From NCBI RefSeq assembly GCF_963678165.1, contig NZ_OY782755.1, positions 1-64,000 of the forward strand: a stretch of 64,000 nt of DNA, given 5' to 3'. The notes beneath the pieces were generated by a model that was not told where the DNA came from, searched no databases, and was given only the letters and a program-made list of their open reading frames with translations. Origin of the DNA: an uncultured Acetobacteroides sp. (GTDB lineage: Bacteria > Bacteroidota > Bacteroidia > Bacteroidales > ZOR0009). This document shows positions 43,918 to 54,952 of the stretch, one piece after another (position 1 is the stretch's first letter; the number at the start of each line of letters is the position of its first letter). The position numbers and the translations under genes are program-made.

Positions 43918-44137
43918 AATCGTACCATTTTAGTTTGACAACAGTTTTCTAGTATATTCGGTGATGCATCTCCATGAGCCACCAATATCAAGGAACAAGC
44001 AGAGTTGGGCAAGGGTTGATTCCTCCCTGCTTTTTTATGCTAACCCACGTTAAAGGCCCCGATCAACTTAAGTAGCAGCATTTGCTTTGCCCCTCCGCCA
44101 TTTTTCGCGATATTGCGGCGAGTTTAAGAAAACGGTC

Positions 44138-45817
<1,680 letters not shown>

Positions 45818-45915
45818 TTCCTATTCGAAACGCGTATTTTCCCGTGGGGTGATGCGCAATTTATGGCCCAATTTCAAACAGCAAAAAAATAAATCCCCCT
45901 TTACAACCCTAATTT

Positions 45916-45947
45916 TTTGGCATATTGACTGGAAACTGATAAGTTTG
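45916..45947 (+). promoter_or_regulatory. Bacteroidota promoter, -33 TTTG and -7 TAagTTTG
   Basis: TTTG at 45916-45919 and TAAGTTTG at 45940-45947 are separated by 20 bp, a good match to the TTTG-N19/20-TAnnTTTG consensus. The start codon follows at 45967. Confidence 0.7.
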
Positions 45948-45966
45948 CTACTCGTACGAAGAAACA

Positions 45967-46389
45967 ATGAGCGCACTAGACCAACGGATATCAAGTTTTA
46001 TAAAAACCCACTCGGTTTTAACCATGGCCACCAGCTTCGGTGATGAGCCCTACTGCGCTAACCTGTTTTATGCCTTTCTTCCTGAGGATAACTGCCTAGT
46101 GGTTACTTCGGATATGAATACGAAGCATATAAGAAACATCTCCCACAACATATTTGTAGCCGGAAGCATTATAGATGCCTGCAACTTGCCAATGGCAAAG
46201 GGCGTACAGTTTCAGGGTGTGATTTCGGAGCCATTGCAGGAGCTGGCCGAAAAGGCAAGAAAAGTATACTCCAACCTATTCCCATTTTCGCGAGGAATGA
46301 ACACTACACTCTGGGTTATCGACCTTACCTACGTAAAGTATACCGATAGTTCGCTTGGGTTTGGAAAGAAGCTAACCTGGAAAAAGTAA
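45967..46389 (+). CDS. Pyridoxamine 5'-phosphate oxidase-fold protein (flavin-binding family)
   Basis: The 140-residue protein begins with a helix and the strand THSVLTMATSFGDEPYCANLFYAF, a pattern typical of the split-barrel PNPOx-like superfamily, followed by FLPEDNCLVVTSDMNTKHIRNI and GVQFQGVI. Such proteins bind FMN, F420 or heme; the residues here do not reveal which. It starts a three-gene transcript with the SDR gene 2 bp downstream and ispD. Confidence 0.8.
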   Translation: MSALDQRISSFIKTHSVLTMATSFGDEPYCANLFYAFLPEDNCLVVTSDMNTKHIRNISHNIFVAGSIIDACNLPMAKGVQFQGVISEPLQELAEKARKVYSNLFPFSRGMNTTLWVIDLTYVKYTDSSLGFGKKLTWKK

Positions 46390-46391
46390 CC

Positions 46392-47414
46392 ATGCAACCA
46401 ACCATACTAATCACTGGAGCTACAGGATTCTTAGGCGCTCATGTTGCTCTAGAGCTTCTGCAATCAGGCTACCATGTAAAGGGAACCTTCCGCAACCAAG
46501 CATCACAAGCAAAAGCCAAGCAGATTTTTGGCTACTACGAAAACGGCTTCAGCCTCTTCGATAAGGTTGAATGGGTAAGCGTAGACATGCTCGACTATAG
46601 CGAAGTTCTGATGGCAATGCAAGGCGTTCAGTACGTGGTGCACACAGCCGCAGAAGTATCGTTCAACCCCCAGTTCAAGAACCGCATCATCGAGAACAAC
46701 ACGCTAATGGCCTCCTACGTTGTTGATGCAGCCATCGAGGCTGGTGTCAAGAAGTTGTGCCACATAAGTTCTATAGCTGCGCTTGGCAGCACCATCAACG
46801 GCGAACCCATTACAGAGGAAACCAAGCTGGCATCGGTTAAGGATCAAAGCGCCTACTCTACCAGCAAGTTCTACGCCGAGATGGAGGTTTGGCGTGCCAT
46901 AAATTCGGGGCTCAATGCGGTAATCCTCAACCCCTCAGTAATTCTTGGCGCTGGTGATTGGAAAACCAGCAGCTCTACCTTTATATCTTCCATCGCAAAA
47001 GGTTTGTCCTTCTATAGTAAAGGAGTAACGGGTTTTGTTGATGTCCGCGATGTTGCCCGTGCAAGCCGACTGGCCTTGGAGAGCGATATCTCTGCCGAAA
47101 GGTTTATTCTCTCTTCCGAAAACATTAACTACTACGACCTATTCTGCAGCATTGCCAAAGGGCTTAGCAAGCCAGTTCCTAGATACAAAGCATATCCATT
47201 TTTGATTAAAGCAATTGCCGCCTTTAGCGGTTTCTACTCCTACATAACTGGTAAAGAGCCGCTGGTAACGCCACAAAGCGCTCGTTCTGCCTGGCGAAAG
47301 AGCTACTACAGCGGCAAGAAATTTGAAACCCAGTTCAACTTCAAGTACACGCCAATCAGCGAAACCGTTGATTTTGCCTGCACCGGCTACCTAAATAGTA
47401 ATCGTAAGAAGTAA
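46392..47414 (+). CDS. NAD(P)-dependent SDR, dihydroflavonol-reductase-like
   Basis: The 340-residue extended SDR has the Rossmann motif ITGATGFLGAHV, HTAAEVSF, a catalytic serine in HISSIAALG, and Y-x3-K in SAYSTSKFYAE. Substrate is unknown; relatives include sterol and dihydroflavonol reductases. It is 2 bp after the PNPOx-fold gene, and its TAA shares one base with the ispD ATG (TAATG), so translation is probably coupled. Confidence 0.85.
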   Translation: MQPTILITGATGFLGAHVALELLQSGYHVKGTFRNQASQAKAKQIFGYYENGFSLFDKVEWVSVDMLDYSEVLMAMQGVQYVVHTAAEVSFNPQFKNRIIENNTLMASYVVDAAIEAGVKKLCHISSIAALGSTINGEPITEETKLASVKDQSAYSTSKFYAEMEVWRAINSGLNAVILNPSVILGAGDWKTSSSTFISSIAKGLSFYSKGVTGFVDVRDVARASRLALESDISAERFILSSENINYYDLFCSIAKGLSKPVPRYKAYPFLIKAIAAFSGFYSYITGKEPLVTPQSARSAWRKSYYSGKKFETQFNFKYTPISETVDFACTGYLNSNRKK

Positions 47415-48085
47415 TGAAGAAGGCTGTCGTAATTGTTGCAGGAGGCAGCGGAACACGCATGCGCAGCGATATCCCCAAGCAGTTTCTGCTGCTTCGCGGA
47501 AAGCCCATCCTCATGCACACCATCGAGCGGTTCTACTACTTTTGTAATGATATAAAGATTGTTGTTGTACTGCCAAATGATGAGATCGAGCGATGGAAGC
47601 ATCTTTGCAGCGAATACCACTTTACCATACAGCACGATGTGACCCAAGGTGGTGAAACCCGCTACCACTCGGTAAAGAACGGATTGTTGCTTGTCGATAA
47701 CAACTGCATAGTTGGCATCCACGATGGCGTTCGACCATTGGTTTCAACTTCTGTTATTGAACGATGCTACAATGAGGCGGCTACCGGCAGGGCCGTCATT
47801 CCCGTTATACCTGCTGTTGACTCTCTTCGAATGGTTACGGCTACGGGCAATGCAGCAATAGACAGAAGCGCCATTCGTCTAGTTCAAACCCCACAGGTGT
47901 TTCCTTCAAATATGCTAATGAATGCCTACAAGCAGGAGTACACCCCTACCTTTACAGATGATGCTTCGGTTGTAGAATCTTACGGGTTAGCGATTACGCT
48001 TGTAGATGGTAATATCGAGAATATTAAAATAACAAACCCCATCGACTTAACCATTGCCGACAGGGTTTATGATAATGTTATTTAG
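47414..48085 (+). CDS. ispD: 2-C-methyl-D-erythritol 4-phosphate cytidylyltransferase
   Basis: The 223-residue protein has the CTP-binding loop VVAGGSGTRMRSDIPKQFL, HDGVRPLVS and the C-terminal ENIKITNPIDLTIAD motif of IspD. It makes CDP-methylerythritol in the non-mevalonate isoprenoid pathway. A later pathway enzyme, IspG, is in this window at 54953. Its stop codon overlaps the stop of the converging gene at 48082. Confidence 0.95.
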   Translation: MKKAVVIVAGGSGTRMRSDIPKQFLLLRGKPILMHTIERFYYFCNDIKIVVVLPNDEIERWKHLCSEYHFTIQHDVTQGGETRYHSVKNGLLLVDNNCIVGIHDGVRPLVSTSVIERCYNEAATGRAVIPVIPAVDSLRMVTATGNAAIDRSAIRLVQTPQVFPSNMLMNAYKQEYTPTFTDDASVVESYGLAITLVDGNIENIKITNPIDLTIADRVYDNVI

Positions 48086-48876
48086 CGCTTCGTTCTTAGC
48101 TTCAGCAATTTCCAGTAAAGTTTAAAGTGATTTGCAGTATCGGAACGCGCAATAGAGTACACGTTCAGTGTGTCGGCTACCAGATCGAAAGCAAATTGAA
48201 CAGTATTCTTAGCACCGCTCATAAAGATTGCATCCTTAGGTAAAGTTGGCCTTAAGCAATCCATCCCATAGCAGAGCTTATACTCTTTAAAGCCCTTTAT
48301 CCCATTAACTGATCCCGAATCCGAGAACTCAACTTCTTTTAGCAGCGACTTACCCTGCAAAGGCGTATACTTTCCTGCTATAAGAATTCTATTTAGCAGC
48401 CTATGGAAGATCTTTCCCCTATCCATACCCTTAAAGGCAGTATCTACCTTTGTATAAATCCAAGAACTTCCGCTCCACTTTTCTTCAAAGGAAAATTTCT
48501 TCTTAAGGTTTACAGTTCCAATGGTATCTGTAAACCGAGTTAGTAGGTACTTCCCCTTCTTTTGCTTAATCAGCATCATCTTATAGGTGGATGCTAAGCC
48601 GGTTCCCATCACCGAATCAATCCATCCCTTTTTAAAGGATATCTGCACAAACATAGGAGCAGCCTTTATTGCAGCAACCGAACGTTTTGCTGCAATACTA
48701 TCCAGATACTGCTTACAAACCCACGTGCCCTCTAATGTTGGGGTAATGTGCGTTTTTTTAAAGCTCAAAAAGTAGTAAAGACCTGCTACAGCAACTATAA
48801 ACAGACCTAAGGAGAAAAGTGCAATCTTTAGCCTATTTCCCCTTACCGTTTTGTGGACGTGCATTGGGCTTTGCAT
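48082..48876 (-). CDS. Single-pass membrane protein of unknown function
   Basis: With the start at ATG 48876 (MQSPMHVHKTVRGNRLK) the protein has 264 residues; ATG 48864 is an alternative. A single hydrophobic helix (about residues 20-38) follows basic residues, so the bulk lies outside the inner membrane. The soluble part starts with TLEGTWVCKQYLDS, which recalls lipocalin-like or DUF-type proteins. It overlaps the lgt end by 44 bp and its stop overlaps the ispD stop on the other strand. Function is unknown. Confidence 0.7.
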   Translation of the reverse strand: MQSPMHVHKTVRGNRLKIALFSLGLFIVAVAGLYYFLSFKKTHITPTLEGTWVCKQYLDSIAAKRSVAAIKAAPMFVQISFKKGWIDSVMGTGLASTYKMMLIKQKKGKYLLTRFTDTIGTVNLKKKFSFEEKWSGSSWIYTKVDTAFKGMDRGKIFHRLLNRILIAGKYTPLQGKSLLKEVEFSDSGSVNGIKGFKEYKLCYGMDCLRPTLPKDAIFMSGAKNTVQFAFDLVADTLNVYSIARSDTANHFKLYWKLLKLRTKR

Positions 48877-49657
48877 ATTTATTTGCGTAAATGATAAAAC
48901 CAATACCCGCTAAAATAAATGGTATGCTAAGAATTTGCCCCATGTTTAAGGCCATCCCCTGCTCAAATCCTACCTGATCATTCTTAATAAACTCAATTAA
49001 AAAACGGGACAAGAAAAGCAACGATAAAAATACACCGAATTGCATTCCAGGCTTCTTGAAGGCACACTCCTTCTTGAAGTGCATCCAATATAGCACAAAA
49101 AAGATTGTCAGATACGCTAATGCCTCATAAATTTGTGTCGGATGCTTAGGCAGCGTTTCGCCTTCACGTAAAAAGATAATCCCCCAAGGCAAGTTAGTTA
49201 CATGTCCGTAGATTTCGGAATTCATTAGGTTACCTAAGCGCACAAACATTCCAGCAATAGGAACAGCAAGCGATATCCTATCTAAAAGCCAGATAAATGG
49301 TCGCTTATACTTTCGCGAATAGAGAGCCAAGGCAATTAAGATACCTATTGCGGCACCATGACTGGCTAGTCCACCCTCGCGAATGTTAAGAATATGCCAA
49401 GGATGTGAGAAGTAATATTCGGGCTGATAAAAAAGTACATGACCTAAACGAGCTCCAACAACAACGCCGATGCCCACATAAAATGCAAGATTATCTATTT
49501 CCGAAATCTTTATCCCCTCAAACTTATACATTCGAGTAAAGACCCAGTAGCTGGCCACAAAGGCTATGGCAAATAGTATTCCGTAATAACGAACCTGAAA
49601 TCCAAAAATGGTAAAGAATACAGGATCAACATTCCAATTGATAAACAGAAGATTCAT
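48833..49657 (-). CDS. lgt: Prolipoprotein diacylglyceryl transferase
   Basis: The 274-residue integral membrane protein has seven predicted helices and the Lgt hallmarks REGGLASHGAAIGI and GMFVRLGNLMNSEIYGH, with the conserved His and Arg. It adds diacylglycerol to the lipobox Cys, the first step for the many lipoproteins encoded in this window. It is the third gene of the ribE-kinase-lgt operon. Confidence 0.96.
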   Translation of the reverse strand: MNLLFINWNVDPVFFTIFGFQVRYYGILFAIAFVASYWVFTRMYKFEGIKISEIDNLAFYVGIGVVVGARLGHVLFYQPEYYFSHPWHILNIREGGLASHGAAIGILIALALYSRKYKRPFIWLLDRISLAVPIAGMFVRLGNLMNSEIYGHVTNLPWGIIFLREGETLPKHPTQIYEALAYLTIFFVLYWMHFKKECAFKKPGMQFGVFLSLLFLSRFLIEFIKNDQVGFEQGMALNMGQILSIPFILAGIGFIIYANKYAKPNARPQNGKGK

Positions 49658-49668
49658 GCTTTTATATA

Positions 49669-50712
49669 TTATGCTTTATTAAGGGTAAAGGCAAATGAGC
49701 TGCCTTCCCCTAATTTGCTTCTCACGTTAATGGTTTGACGGTGGGCCTCAATTATATGCTTAACAATGGCAAGGCCTAATCCCGTTCCTCCTGATTCTCT
49801 CGATCGACTTTTATCGGCCCTGAAGAATCGCTCAAAAATACGGTTTAAATCCTTTTGATCAATGCCTACACCATCATCCGAGACCTCAATGAGAATACTA
49901 TCGAACATATCTGAAAAAGATACGATAGTTGTTCCTCCTTCCTTTCCATAATTTATGGAGTTAACCAGTAGGTTTACAATTACCTGCGATATGCTCATCC
50001 TATCAGCATTTACATAGATAGGGGTAGTCTTGCTCCGGGCAATCACAATTTTAATTTCGCGCTGTAACGCCTTCATCTCAAGGCTATCGACAATTTCCTG
50101 CACCATCGCTACGATGTCAAACTTTTCAGGCTTTAACTTCAACTCGCCAGACTCCAACTTCGATATTTCCTCCAAATCTTCAACAATCGAGATCATTCGG
50201 TTGATGCTTTTCTCAGCACGCTCGAGGTAACGTCGGTTTATTGATTCATCCTCAAGTCCACCATCCAGCAAGGTTAGGATGTAACCTTGCATGTTGAAAA
50301 TTGGAGTTTTAAGCTCGTGCGATACGTTGCCTAAAAATTCTTTACGGTAACGTTCCATTTCGCGTAGTCGAGTTAACTCGTTACCCCGCTTCGCAGCCCA
50401 CTTTGTAAGTTCCTCTTCGAGCTCCTTCCCGATATCCTTCCCCTCCAAAAATTCTTTCAATTCAGAATCAGAAAGATTAAGCTGCTGGATGGTTTTATAT
50501 ATTGGAGTTATCTTCCCGAAGATTAGTTCATTGAGAAGATAGTAGATTACAACAAAAACCACAATAAATACAACCAGTGCAATTGCTACGCCTAACAGCA
50601 ACTCATTAATAAAGTTCTTCGACGTATGCGACAACCAAAATACAACCACCACTAATACCGAGGTAATCCCCGATATCAGCACAGACATTTGCTTAGGCGA
50701 CGAGATTTGCAT
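49669..50712 (-). CDS. Membrane sensor histidine kinase, PhoR-like
   Basis: The 347-residue protein has two N-terminal membrane helices (about 9-27 and 37-60) with almost no periplasmic loop, a coiled linker, then the H-box NVSHELKTP with phosphoacceptor H132, an N-box (NLLVNSINYG), and G-boxes (DDGVGID, GTGLGLAIVKHI). The lack of a sensing loop suggests it reads the membrane or a partner protein. No response regulator gene lies nearby. It is 10 bp downstream of ribE and 11 bp upstream of lgt. Confidence 0.93.
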   Translation of the reverse strand: MQISSPKQMSVLISGITSVLVVVVFWLSHTSKNFINELLLGVAIALVVFIVVFVVIYYLLNELIFGKITPIYKTIQQLNLSDSELKEFLEGKDIGKELEEELTKWAAKRGNELTRLREMERYRKEFLGNVSHELKTPIFNMQGYILTLLDGGLEDESINRRYLERAEKSINRMISIVEDLEEISKLESGELKLKPEKFDIVAMVQEIVDSLEMKALQREIKIVIARSKTTPIYVNADRMSISQVIVNLLVNSINYGKEGGTTIVSFSDMFDSILIEVSDDGVGIDQKDLNRIFERFFRADKSRSRESGGTGLGLAIVKHIIEAHRQTINVRSKLGEGSSFAFTLNKA

Positions 50713-50722
50713 GAGATGCCTA

Positions 50723-51319
50723 CTACTTTCCTGAGTACTGCTTCATGAGCTTTGTAACGTACTTACCAAGAATATCAAACTCAAGGTTAACTACCGTTCC
50801 AACCTTAAACTGGTGGAAATTAGTATGCTCGTAGGTATAAGGAATGATAGCTACCGAAAACTCATCATCTTTTGAATTAACAACGGTCAGACTTACACCA
50901 TTAACTGCTACAGATCCTTTCTCTACAGTTATATTCCCTAAAGATGGATCATACTTAAATGTAAAGTACCAACTTCCATTTACCTCTTCGATGGAGGTGC
51001 AGACGGCAGTTTGATCAACATGTCCCTGTACAATGTGGCCATCGAGAAGTGCCTCCATGCGCATGCTACGTTCCAAGTTTATCTTTTCGCCAACCTCAAG
51101 TAATCCTAAGTTGGTTTTTTGTAGCGTCTCCTTAATAGCAGTAACGGTATACTCACCCTCCTTTAGGTTTACAACCGTAAGGCACACCCCATTATGGGCA
51201 ATACTTTGATCTATCTTCAACTTATCGGCAAACGAGCAGTTGACGGTAATATTGAGGTTATCCTTTTCCTTCTCAAGCATAACCACCTTGCCGGCTTCCT
51301 CTACAATTCCTGAAAACAT
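50723..51319 (-). CDS. ribE: Riboflavin synthase alpha chain
   Basis: The 198-residue protein shows the two homologous lumazine-binding halves, with MFSGIVEE at the start, NGVCLTVV in the first half and NGVSLTVV in the second, and MRMEALLDGHIVQGHVD between. It makes riboflavin from 6,7-dimethyl-8-ribityllumazine. It is the first gene of the minus-strand operon. No FMN riboswitch is seen in the 158-bp divergent gap. Confidence 0.95.
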   Translation of the reverse strand: MFSGIVEEAGKVVMLEKEKDNLNITVNCSFADKLKIDQSIAHNGVCLTVVNLKEGEYTVTAIKETLQKTNLGLLEVGEKINLERSMRMEALLDGHIVQGHVDQTAVCTSIEEVNGSWYFTFKYDPSLGNITVEKGSVAVNGVSLTVVNSKDDEFSVAIIPYTYEHTNFHQFKVGTVVNLEFDILGKYVTKLMKQYSGK

Positions 51320-51427
51320 ATATCAACTTTATTATTAAGTCCTAAATTAGTGCAATATATAACCACGAATTCAGATTCCAATCCTTAAAAGAGTTAATAA
51401 ACACCTAACAAATCAACCAATCTTTCT

Positions 51428-51435
51428 TACTTTTG
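51428..51435 (+). promoter_or_regulatory. Bacteroidota -7 box TActTTTG for the envelope operon
   Basis: TACTTTTG followed by C fits TAnnTTTG and lies 42 bp before the TTG start at 51478. Confidence 0.5.
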
Positions 51436-51477
51436 CCAGTTGTGGGATAATAACATCTTCAAACAAAGACTTTAGCT

Positions 51478-53250
51478 TTGAGAAATACACCTTTTATACT
51501 CCTTATAGGTGGCTTACTAGCACTATCATTTAGCCAATGCGCCCGTATGGTTAGCCCTACTGGCGGTCCAAAAGATACCCTTGCCCCTGTTGTTCTAAAA
51601 AGTTCGCCAGTCCAATTCAGCCGTAACGTATCTGAAAAGGAATTCGAAATCTCATTTGACGAGTATGTTACCCTAAAAGATCTACAAAAATCCTTCTTTG
51701 TTTCTCCCCCGATGGAGGAACTACCTGAAGTTCGAGAAAAGGGTAAAAAAATAGAAGTTGTTGTTGAAAAGGCGCTAATGCCCAATACTACTTACTCGTT
51801 CAACTTCGGTAACTCTATTGTTGACAATAATGAAGGCAATCCACTAGTTAACTACTCCCTCACTTTCTCTACAGGCAGCAACTTGGATACCCTTAAGTTG
51901 AATGGCACCGTTTATGATGCCAGCACAATGCTCCCTGTTGCCGGAGCTTACGTATTTTTCTACGATAACGATAGCGTCCAAGTGCCTCTAAAGTACAAGC
52001 CCAGCATTATCGCAAAAACAGATAAGGAGGGAATCTTTATTGCAAACACGCTTAAAAATAAGCAGTATAAAATTATCGCAATAGATGATGCCAACCGCAA
52101 CTATCTTTTCGATCCCGGAATCGACAAAGTAGCTTTCGAAAAAGGACTCTTTAGCCCTGTTAACATCTCTGCTCGTCGAGACACAGTTTCCGACTCGCTA
52201 TGGCGTTCACAGCTACCTCCTCAGGTTAAGTTTAAGATGTTTTCTGAAATGAAAACCCTCCAGTACATAACAGGGAAAACTCGTCCCGAGAAGTATAAGT
52301 TCCAACTGTTCTTCAACAGCCCCAACCCTGATATAAAAAAGATCGAATTCGATGGTTTAACTATCAATGATTTCTTTGTAGAAAAAGATACCGAAGGTGA
52401 CACCATTACCTATTGGCTAAAAGATGCCACACGCAAGATAGTCGATACGTTGCTCGCTAACTATACCTACATGAAGAGCGATAGTACTGGCAAACTTATT
52501 GAAACTCTTGAAAAAGTTTCATGGGAACTTCCTCTTTCTAAAATGGATAGGGCTACAAAAAAAAATAAGAAGAAAGAAGAGGAAAAGGCTGCTCCAAAGA
52601 TCCAATCCATTACACCTCAGTTTAACACGCCCGATGGCACAGCAAACGAGGATGGCGGCTTCTTTATGCAAGTAAACCTTCCGCTTACCCGCATTGATAC
52701 CTCTAAACTTACCCTATATCGCATTGACGATAACGACAAAAGAGTAAAGGTTCCTTTTAACATTAAAACTGATCCTAAGAGTCTGCTAAACTACTCCATC
52801 ACTTCAAAATGGGTGGAGGATAGTCGTTACCAAATGCTTCTAGACTCCAATGCAATAGAGAATATCCAAAAGCAGGTAAACGACTCAACCTCGTTTGCCT
52901 TCAACACCTCTAGCCCTTCCAAATTTGGAACATTTATCTTTAATGTCAAGAACGTTAAAGATAATTTGATTATGCAGGTTCTCGATAAGAAATACAAGTT
53001 GATCCGCCAAAAGACGATAACCCAAAGCGGCGTTATCCGCTTTCCTTTCATTAAGGCAGATACCTACATTATTCGAGTTATCGAAGATCTAAACAAAAAT
53101 GGGGCCTGGGATACCGGAAACTACCTCAAGCAGTTGTCGCCCGAACGCGTATGCTACCTCCACAAAGAAAAGGAAAAGCAATTCGTGCTTCGCTCGGGTT
53201 GGGAGAATGAAGTGAATGTAGATGTAAACGAGATCTTCTCAAACTACTAA
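51478..53250 (+). CDS. Large lipoprotein with bacterial Ig-like (Big_5) domain
   Basis: The start is a TTG at 51478. The 590-residue product has a lipoprotein signal ending SFSQC (Cys21) and then ARMVSPTGGPKDTLAPVVLKSSP, the typical opening of Bacteroidota Ig-like domain proteins. A Big_5 domain covers about residues 33-125 (EISFDEYVTLKD, PNTTYSFNFG). The remainder is beta-rich, with a KKNKKKEEEKA linker near residue 362. It should be an outer-membrane lipoprotein. It leads a five-gene operon with intergenic gaps of 4-9 bp. Confidence 0.85.
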   Translation: MRNTPFILLIGGLLALSFSQCARMVSPTGGPKDTLAPVVLKSSPVQFSRNVSEKEFEISFDEYVTLKDLQKSFFVSPPMEELPEVREKGKKIEVVVEKALMPNTTYSFNFGNSIVDNNEGNPLVNYSLTFSTGSNLDTLKLNGTVYDASTMLPVAGAYVFFYDNDSVQVPLKYKPSIIAKTDKEGIFIANTLKNKQYKIIAIDDANRNYLFDPGIDKVAFEKGLFSPVNISARRDTVSDSLWRSQLPPQVKFKMFSEMKTLQYITGKTRPEKYKFQLFFNSPNPDIKKIEFDGLTINDFFVEKDTEGDTITYWLKDATRKIVDTLLANYTYMKSDSTGKLIETLEKVSWELPLSKMDRATKKNKKKEEEKAAPKIQSITPQFNTPDGTANEDGGFFMQVNLPLTRIDTSKLTLYRIDDNDKRVKVPFNIKTDPKSLLNYSITSKWVEDSRYQMLLDSNAIENIQKQVNDSTSFAFNTSSPSKFGTFIFNVKNVKDNLIMQVLDKKYKLIRQKTITQSGVIRFPFIKADTYIIRVIEDLNKNGAWDTGNYLKQLSPERVCYLHKEKEKQFVLRSGWENEVNVDVNEIFSNY

Positions 53251-53254
53251 AACT

Positions 53255-53566
53255 ATGTCAACCATACTACAATTTGCCATATTCCCTACCGATAAGGGGT
53301 CAAGCGTAAACAGCTACGTAAGTAAAGCCATTGATGCTATAAAGAGTTCAGGCGTTCCCTACCAGCTTACCTCCATGAGCACCATTATAGAAACGGAAAC
53401 CCTTGAGGAGGCTTTAGCTATTGTCGCCAGAGCAAAAAAGGCAATCGAACCATTTGCCGACCGCGTTTACCTGAGTATTAATGCTGATATCCGCCAAGGA
53501 GAGTGCGGAAGAATGGAGCATAAAGTGCAAGCAATCCAGCAAAAAATTGTCGATGTAAACCTTTGA
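53255..53566 (+). CDS. Thiamine-binding protein, MTH1187/YkoF family
   Basis: The 103-residue protein has a ferredoxin-like fold pattern and the family features LQFAIFPTDKG, SVNSYVSKAIDAIKSSG, QLTSMSTIIE and the C-terminal RMEHKVQAI. Relatives bind thiamine or a similar ligand; physiological role is uncertain. It begins 4 bp after the Ig-like gene. Confidence 0.85.
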   Translation: MSTILQFAIFPTDKGSSVNSYVSKAIDAIKSSGVPYQLTSMSTIIETETLEEALAIVARAKKAIEPFADRVYLSINADIRQGECGRMEHKVQAIQQKIVDVNL

Positions 53567-53575
53567 TTTTAACGA

Positions 53576-54265
53576 ATGAAAAAACTACTATATACACTCC
53601 TTCTTGCTGGAATAGCAGGTGCTGTTGTTGCCCAAAAACCAAACATTCCCGCTAAGAGATATCTTGGCATAAATTTTGGCTACGGAATGTCGGGTGTGAT
53701 GTTTCAACCCGATTTAAAGCAAACATCCTACGCAGGTAGCTACAGCGGAGGATTATCGTTTAGGTATGTGGGAGAAAAATACATGTCATTTCAGGCGGAG
53801 TTGAACTATACGCATAGAGGCTACAAAAAGCCAGAGATTGGCGACTCAATTTACACCCGCACCTACAACTCCATCATGCTGCCAATAATGGCTCAAGGAA
53901 ATGTAACCTACAAGAGAGTTTCGGTATTACTGAATCTGGGTTGCTACGTCAACTACATGCTCGACTCTAAGGATCAGATAAAAACTAAGGGTATTACCTA
54001 TAAAAACGACTACGAATTTTTCCTTAAGCGCGATCGTCGTTACGAGTTTGGCGTATTAGGAGGTGTAGGATTAGGCTTAAAACTTAATCCATTCATGCTA
54101 CAGGTAGAATCACGCTACTACTATGGGCTTACAAACCTCTACAACCCAGACTATACTAACAACCGTCCATATGGCTCGCGCCAATTTCAGCTGCAGTTTT
54201 CAGCAGCTCTATTTTACGACTTAGGATCACTGTTTGAAAGTGAGCCTAAGCTAACTAAAAACTAG
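53576..54265 (+). CDS. PorT-family outer-membrane beta-barrel protein
   Basis: The 229-residue product has a signal peptide (about residues 1-19), then alternating strands with aromatic girdles (FQAELNYTHRGYKK, LQVESRYYYGLTNLYN) and ends in a barrel-like strand. The pattern matches the PorT group of Bacteroidota barrels. PorT itself takes part in type IX secretion, but most family members have no known role, so that function is not claimed. It lies 9 bp after the thiamine-binding gene. Confidence 0.8.
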   Translation: MKKLLYTLLLAGIAGAVVAQKPNIPAKRYLGINFGYGMSGVMFQPDLKQTSYAGSYSGGLSFRYVGEKYMSFQAELNYTHRGYKKPEIGDSIYTRTYNSIMLPIMAQGNVTYKRVSVLLNLGCYVNYMLDSKDQIKTKGITYKNDYEFFLKRDRRYEFGVLGGVGLGLKLNPFMLQVESRYYYGLTNLYNPDYTNNRPYGSRQFQLQFSAALFYDLGSLFESEPKLTKN

Positions 54266-54269
54266 ATTT

Positions 54270-54947
54270 ATGCGGAATGTTGTCCTGATTATTCTTTTTT
54301 CGGTATTTTCATTTTTAGGCTATGCACAAATGCCTGCCGAAGAGGGTCTGGCTAGCTTCTACAACAAAAGATTCAACGGACATAGAACTTCTAGCGGAGA
54401 GGTCTATCGCCACACCAAGCTTACAGCTGCACACCCATCATTTCCTTATGGAACAGACGTACTTGTTACCAACTTAAGCAACAACAAATCGGTTGTTGTC
54501 AAAATTAATGACCGCTGCTCCCCTCGTCGCATAAAAATTGATATTTCTCGTGCTGCTGCTGCAAAAATTGATATGATTGCAGCAGGGGTACAAAAGGTTA
54601 GAATAGAAGTGGCCAGCGATAGTATCAAAGCCCGACACTTAGCTGATGAGATTGCTGATTTAGAAGCTGCAGCAGATTCTCTACCATCAAAAAGCATCTC
54701 AACGAATACTGCAGAAGATAGCTGTACCATCCAAGTAGCCAGTGTAGCCTCGCTGAAGAATGCTAAGAGACTTGCTGAAAAGTTGAATGAGACCTACAAA
54801 ATGCCTTCTAACTACCGAAAAGTAAGACACAGAAGAAAAACGCTTTACAAGGTTTTTGTTGGTTCATTTACCAATCATGACGAAGCAAAAGAACCTTTAG
54901 CGGATATAAAGAAAACCTATCGCACGGCCTTTATTATTGCCAACTAA
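54270..54947 (+). CDS. RlpA-like double-psi beta-barrel protein with SPOR domain
   Basis: The 225-residue product has a signal peptide (about 1-19), a double-psi barrel (GLASFYNKRFNGHRTSSGE, then VVVKINDRC with D81, and IDISRAAAAKI) and a C-terminal SPOR domain (IQVASVASLKNAKRLAEKLN). RlpA proteins bind denuded peptidoglycan, and some cut it, at the division septum. The usual DRGP motif is DRCSP here. It is the fourth gene of the operon and lies 5 bp before ispG. Confidence 0.88.
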   Translation: MRNVVLIILFSVFSFLGYAQMPAEEGLASFYNKRFNGHRTSSGEVYRHTKLTAAHPSFPYGTDVLVTNLSNNKSVVVKINDRCSPRRIKIDISRAAAAKIDMIAAGVQKVRIEVASDSIKARHLADEIADLEAAADSLPSKSISTNTAEDSCTIQVASVASLKNAKRLAEKLNETYKMPSNYRKVRHRRKTLYKVFVGSFTNHDEAKEPLADIKKTYRTAFIIAN

Positions 54948-54952
54948 CTGCC

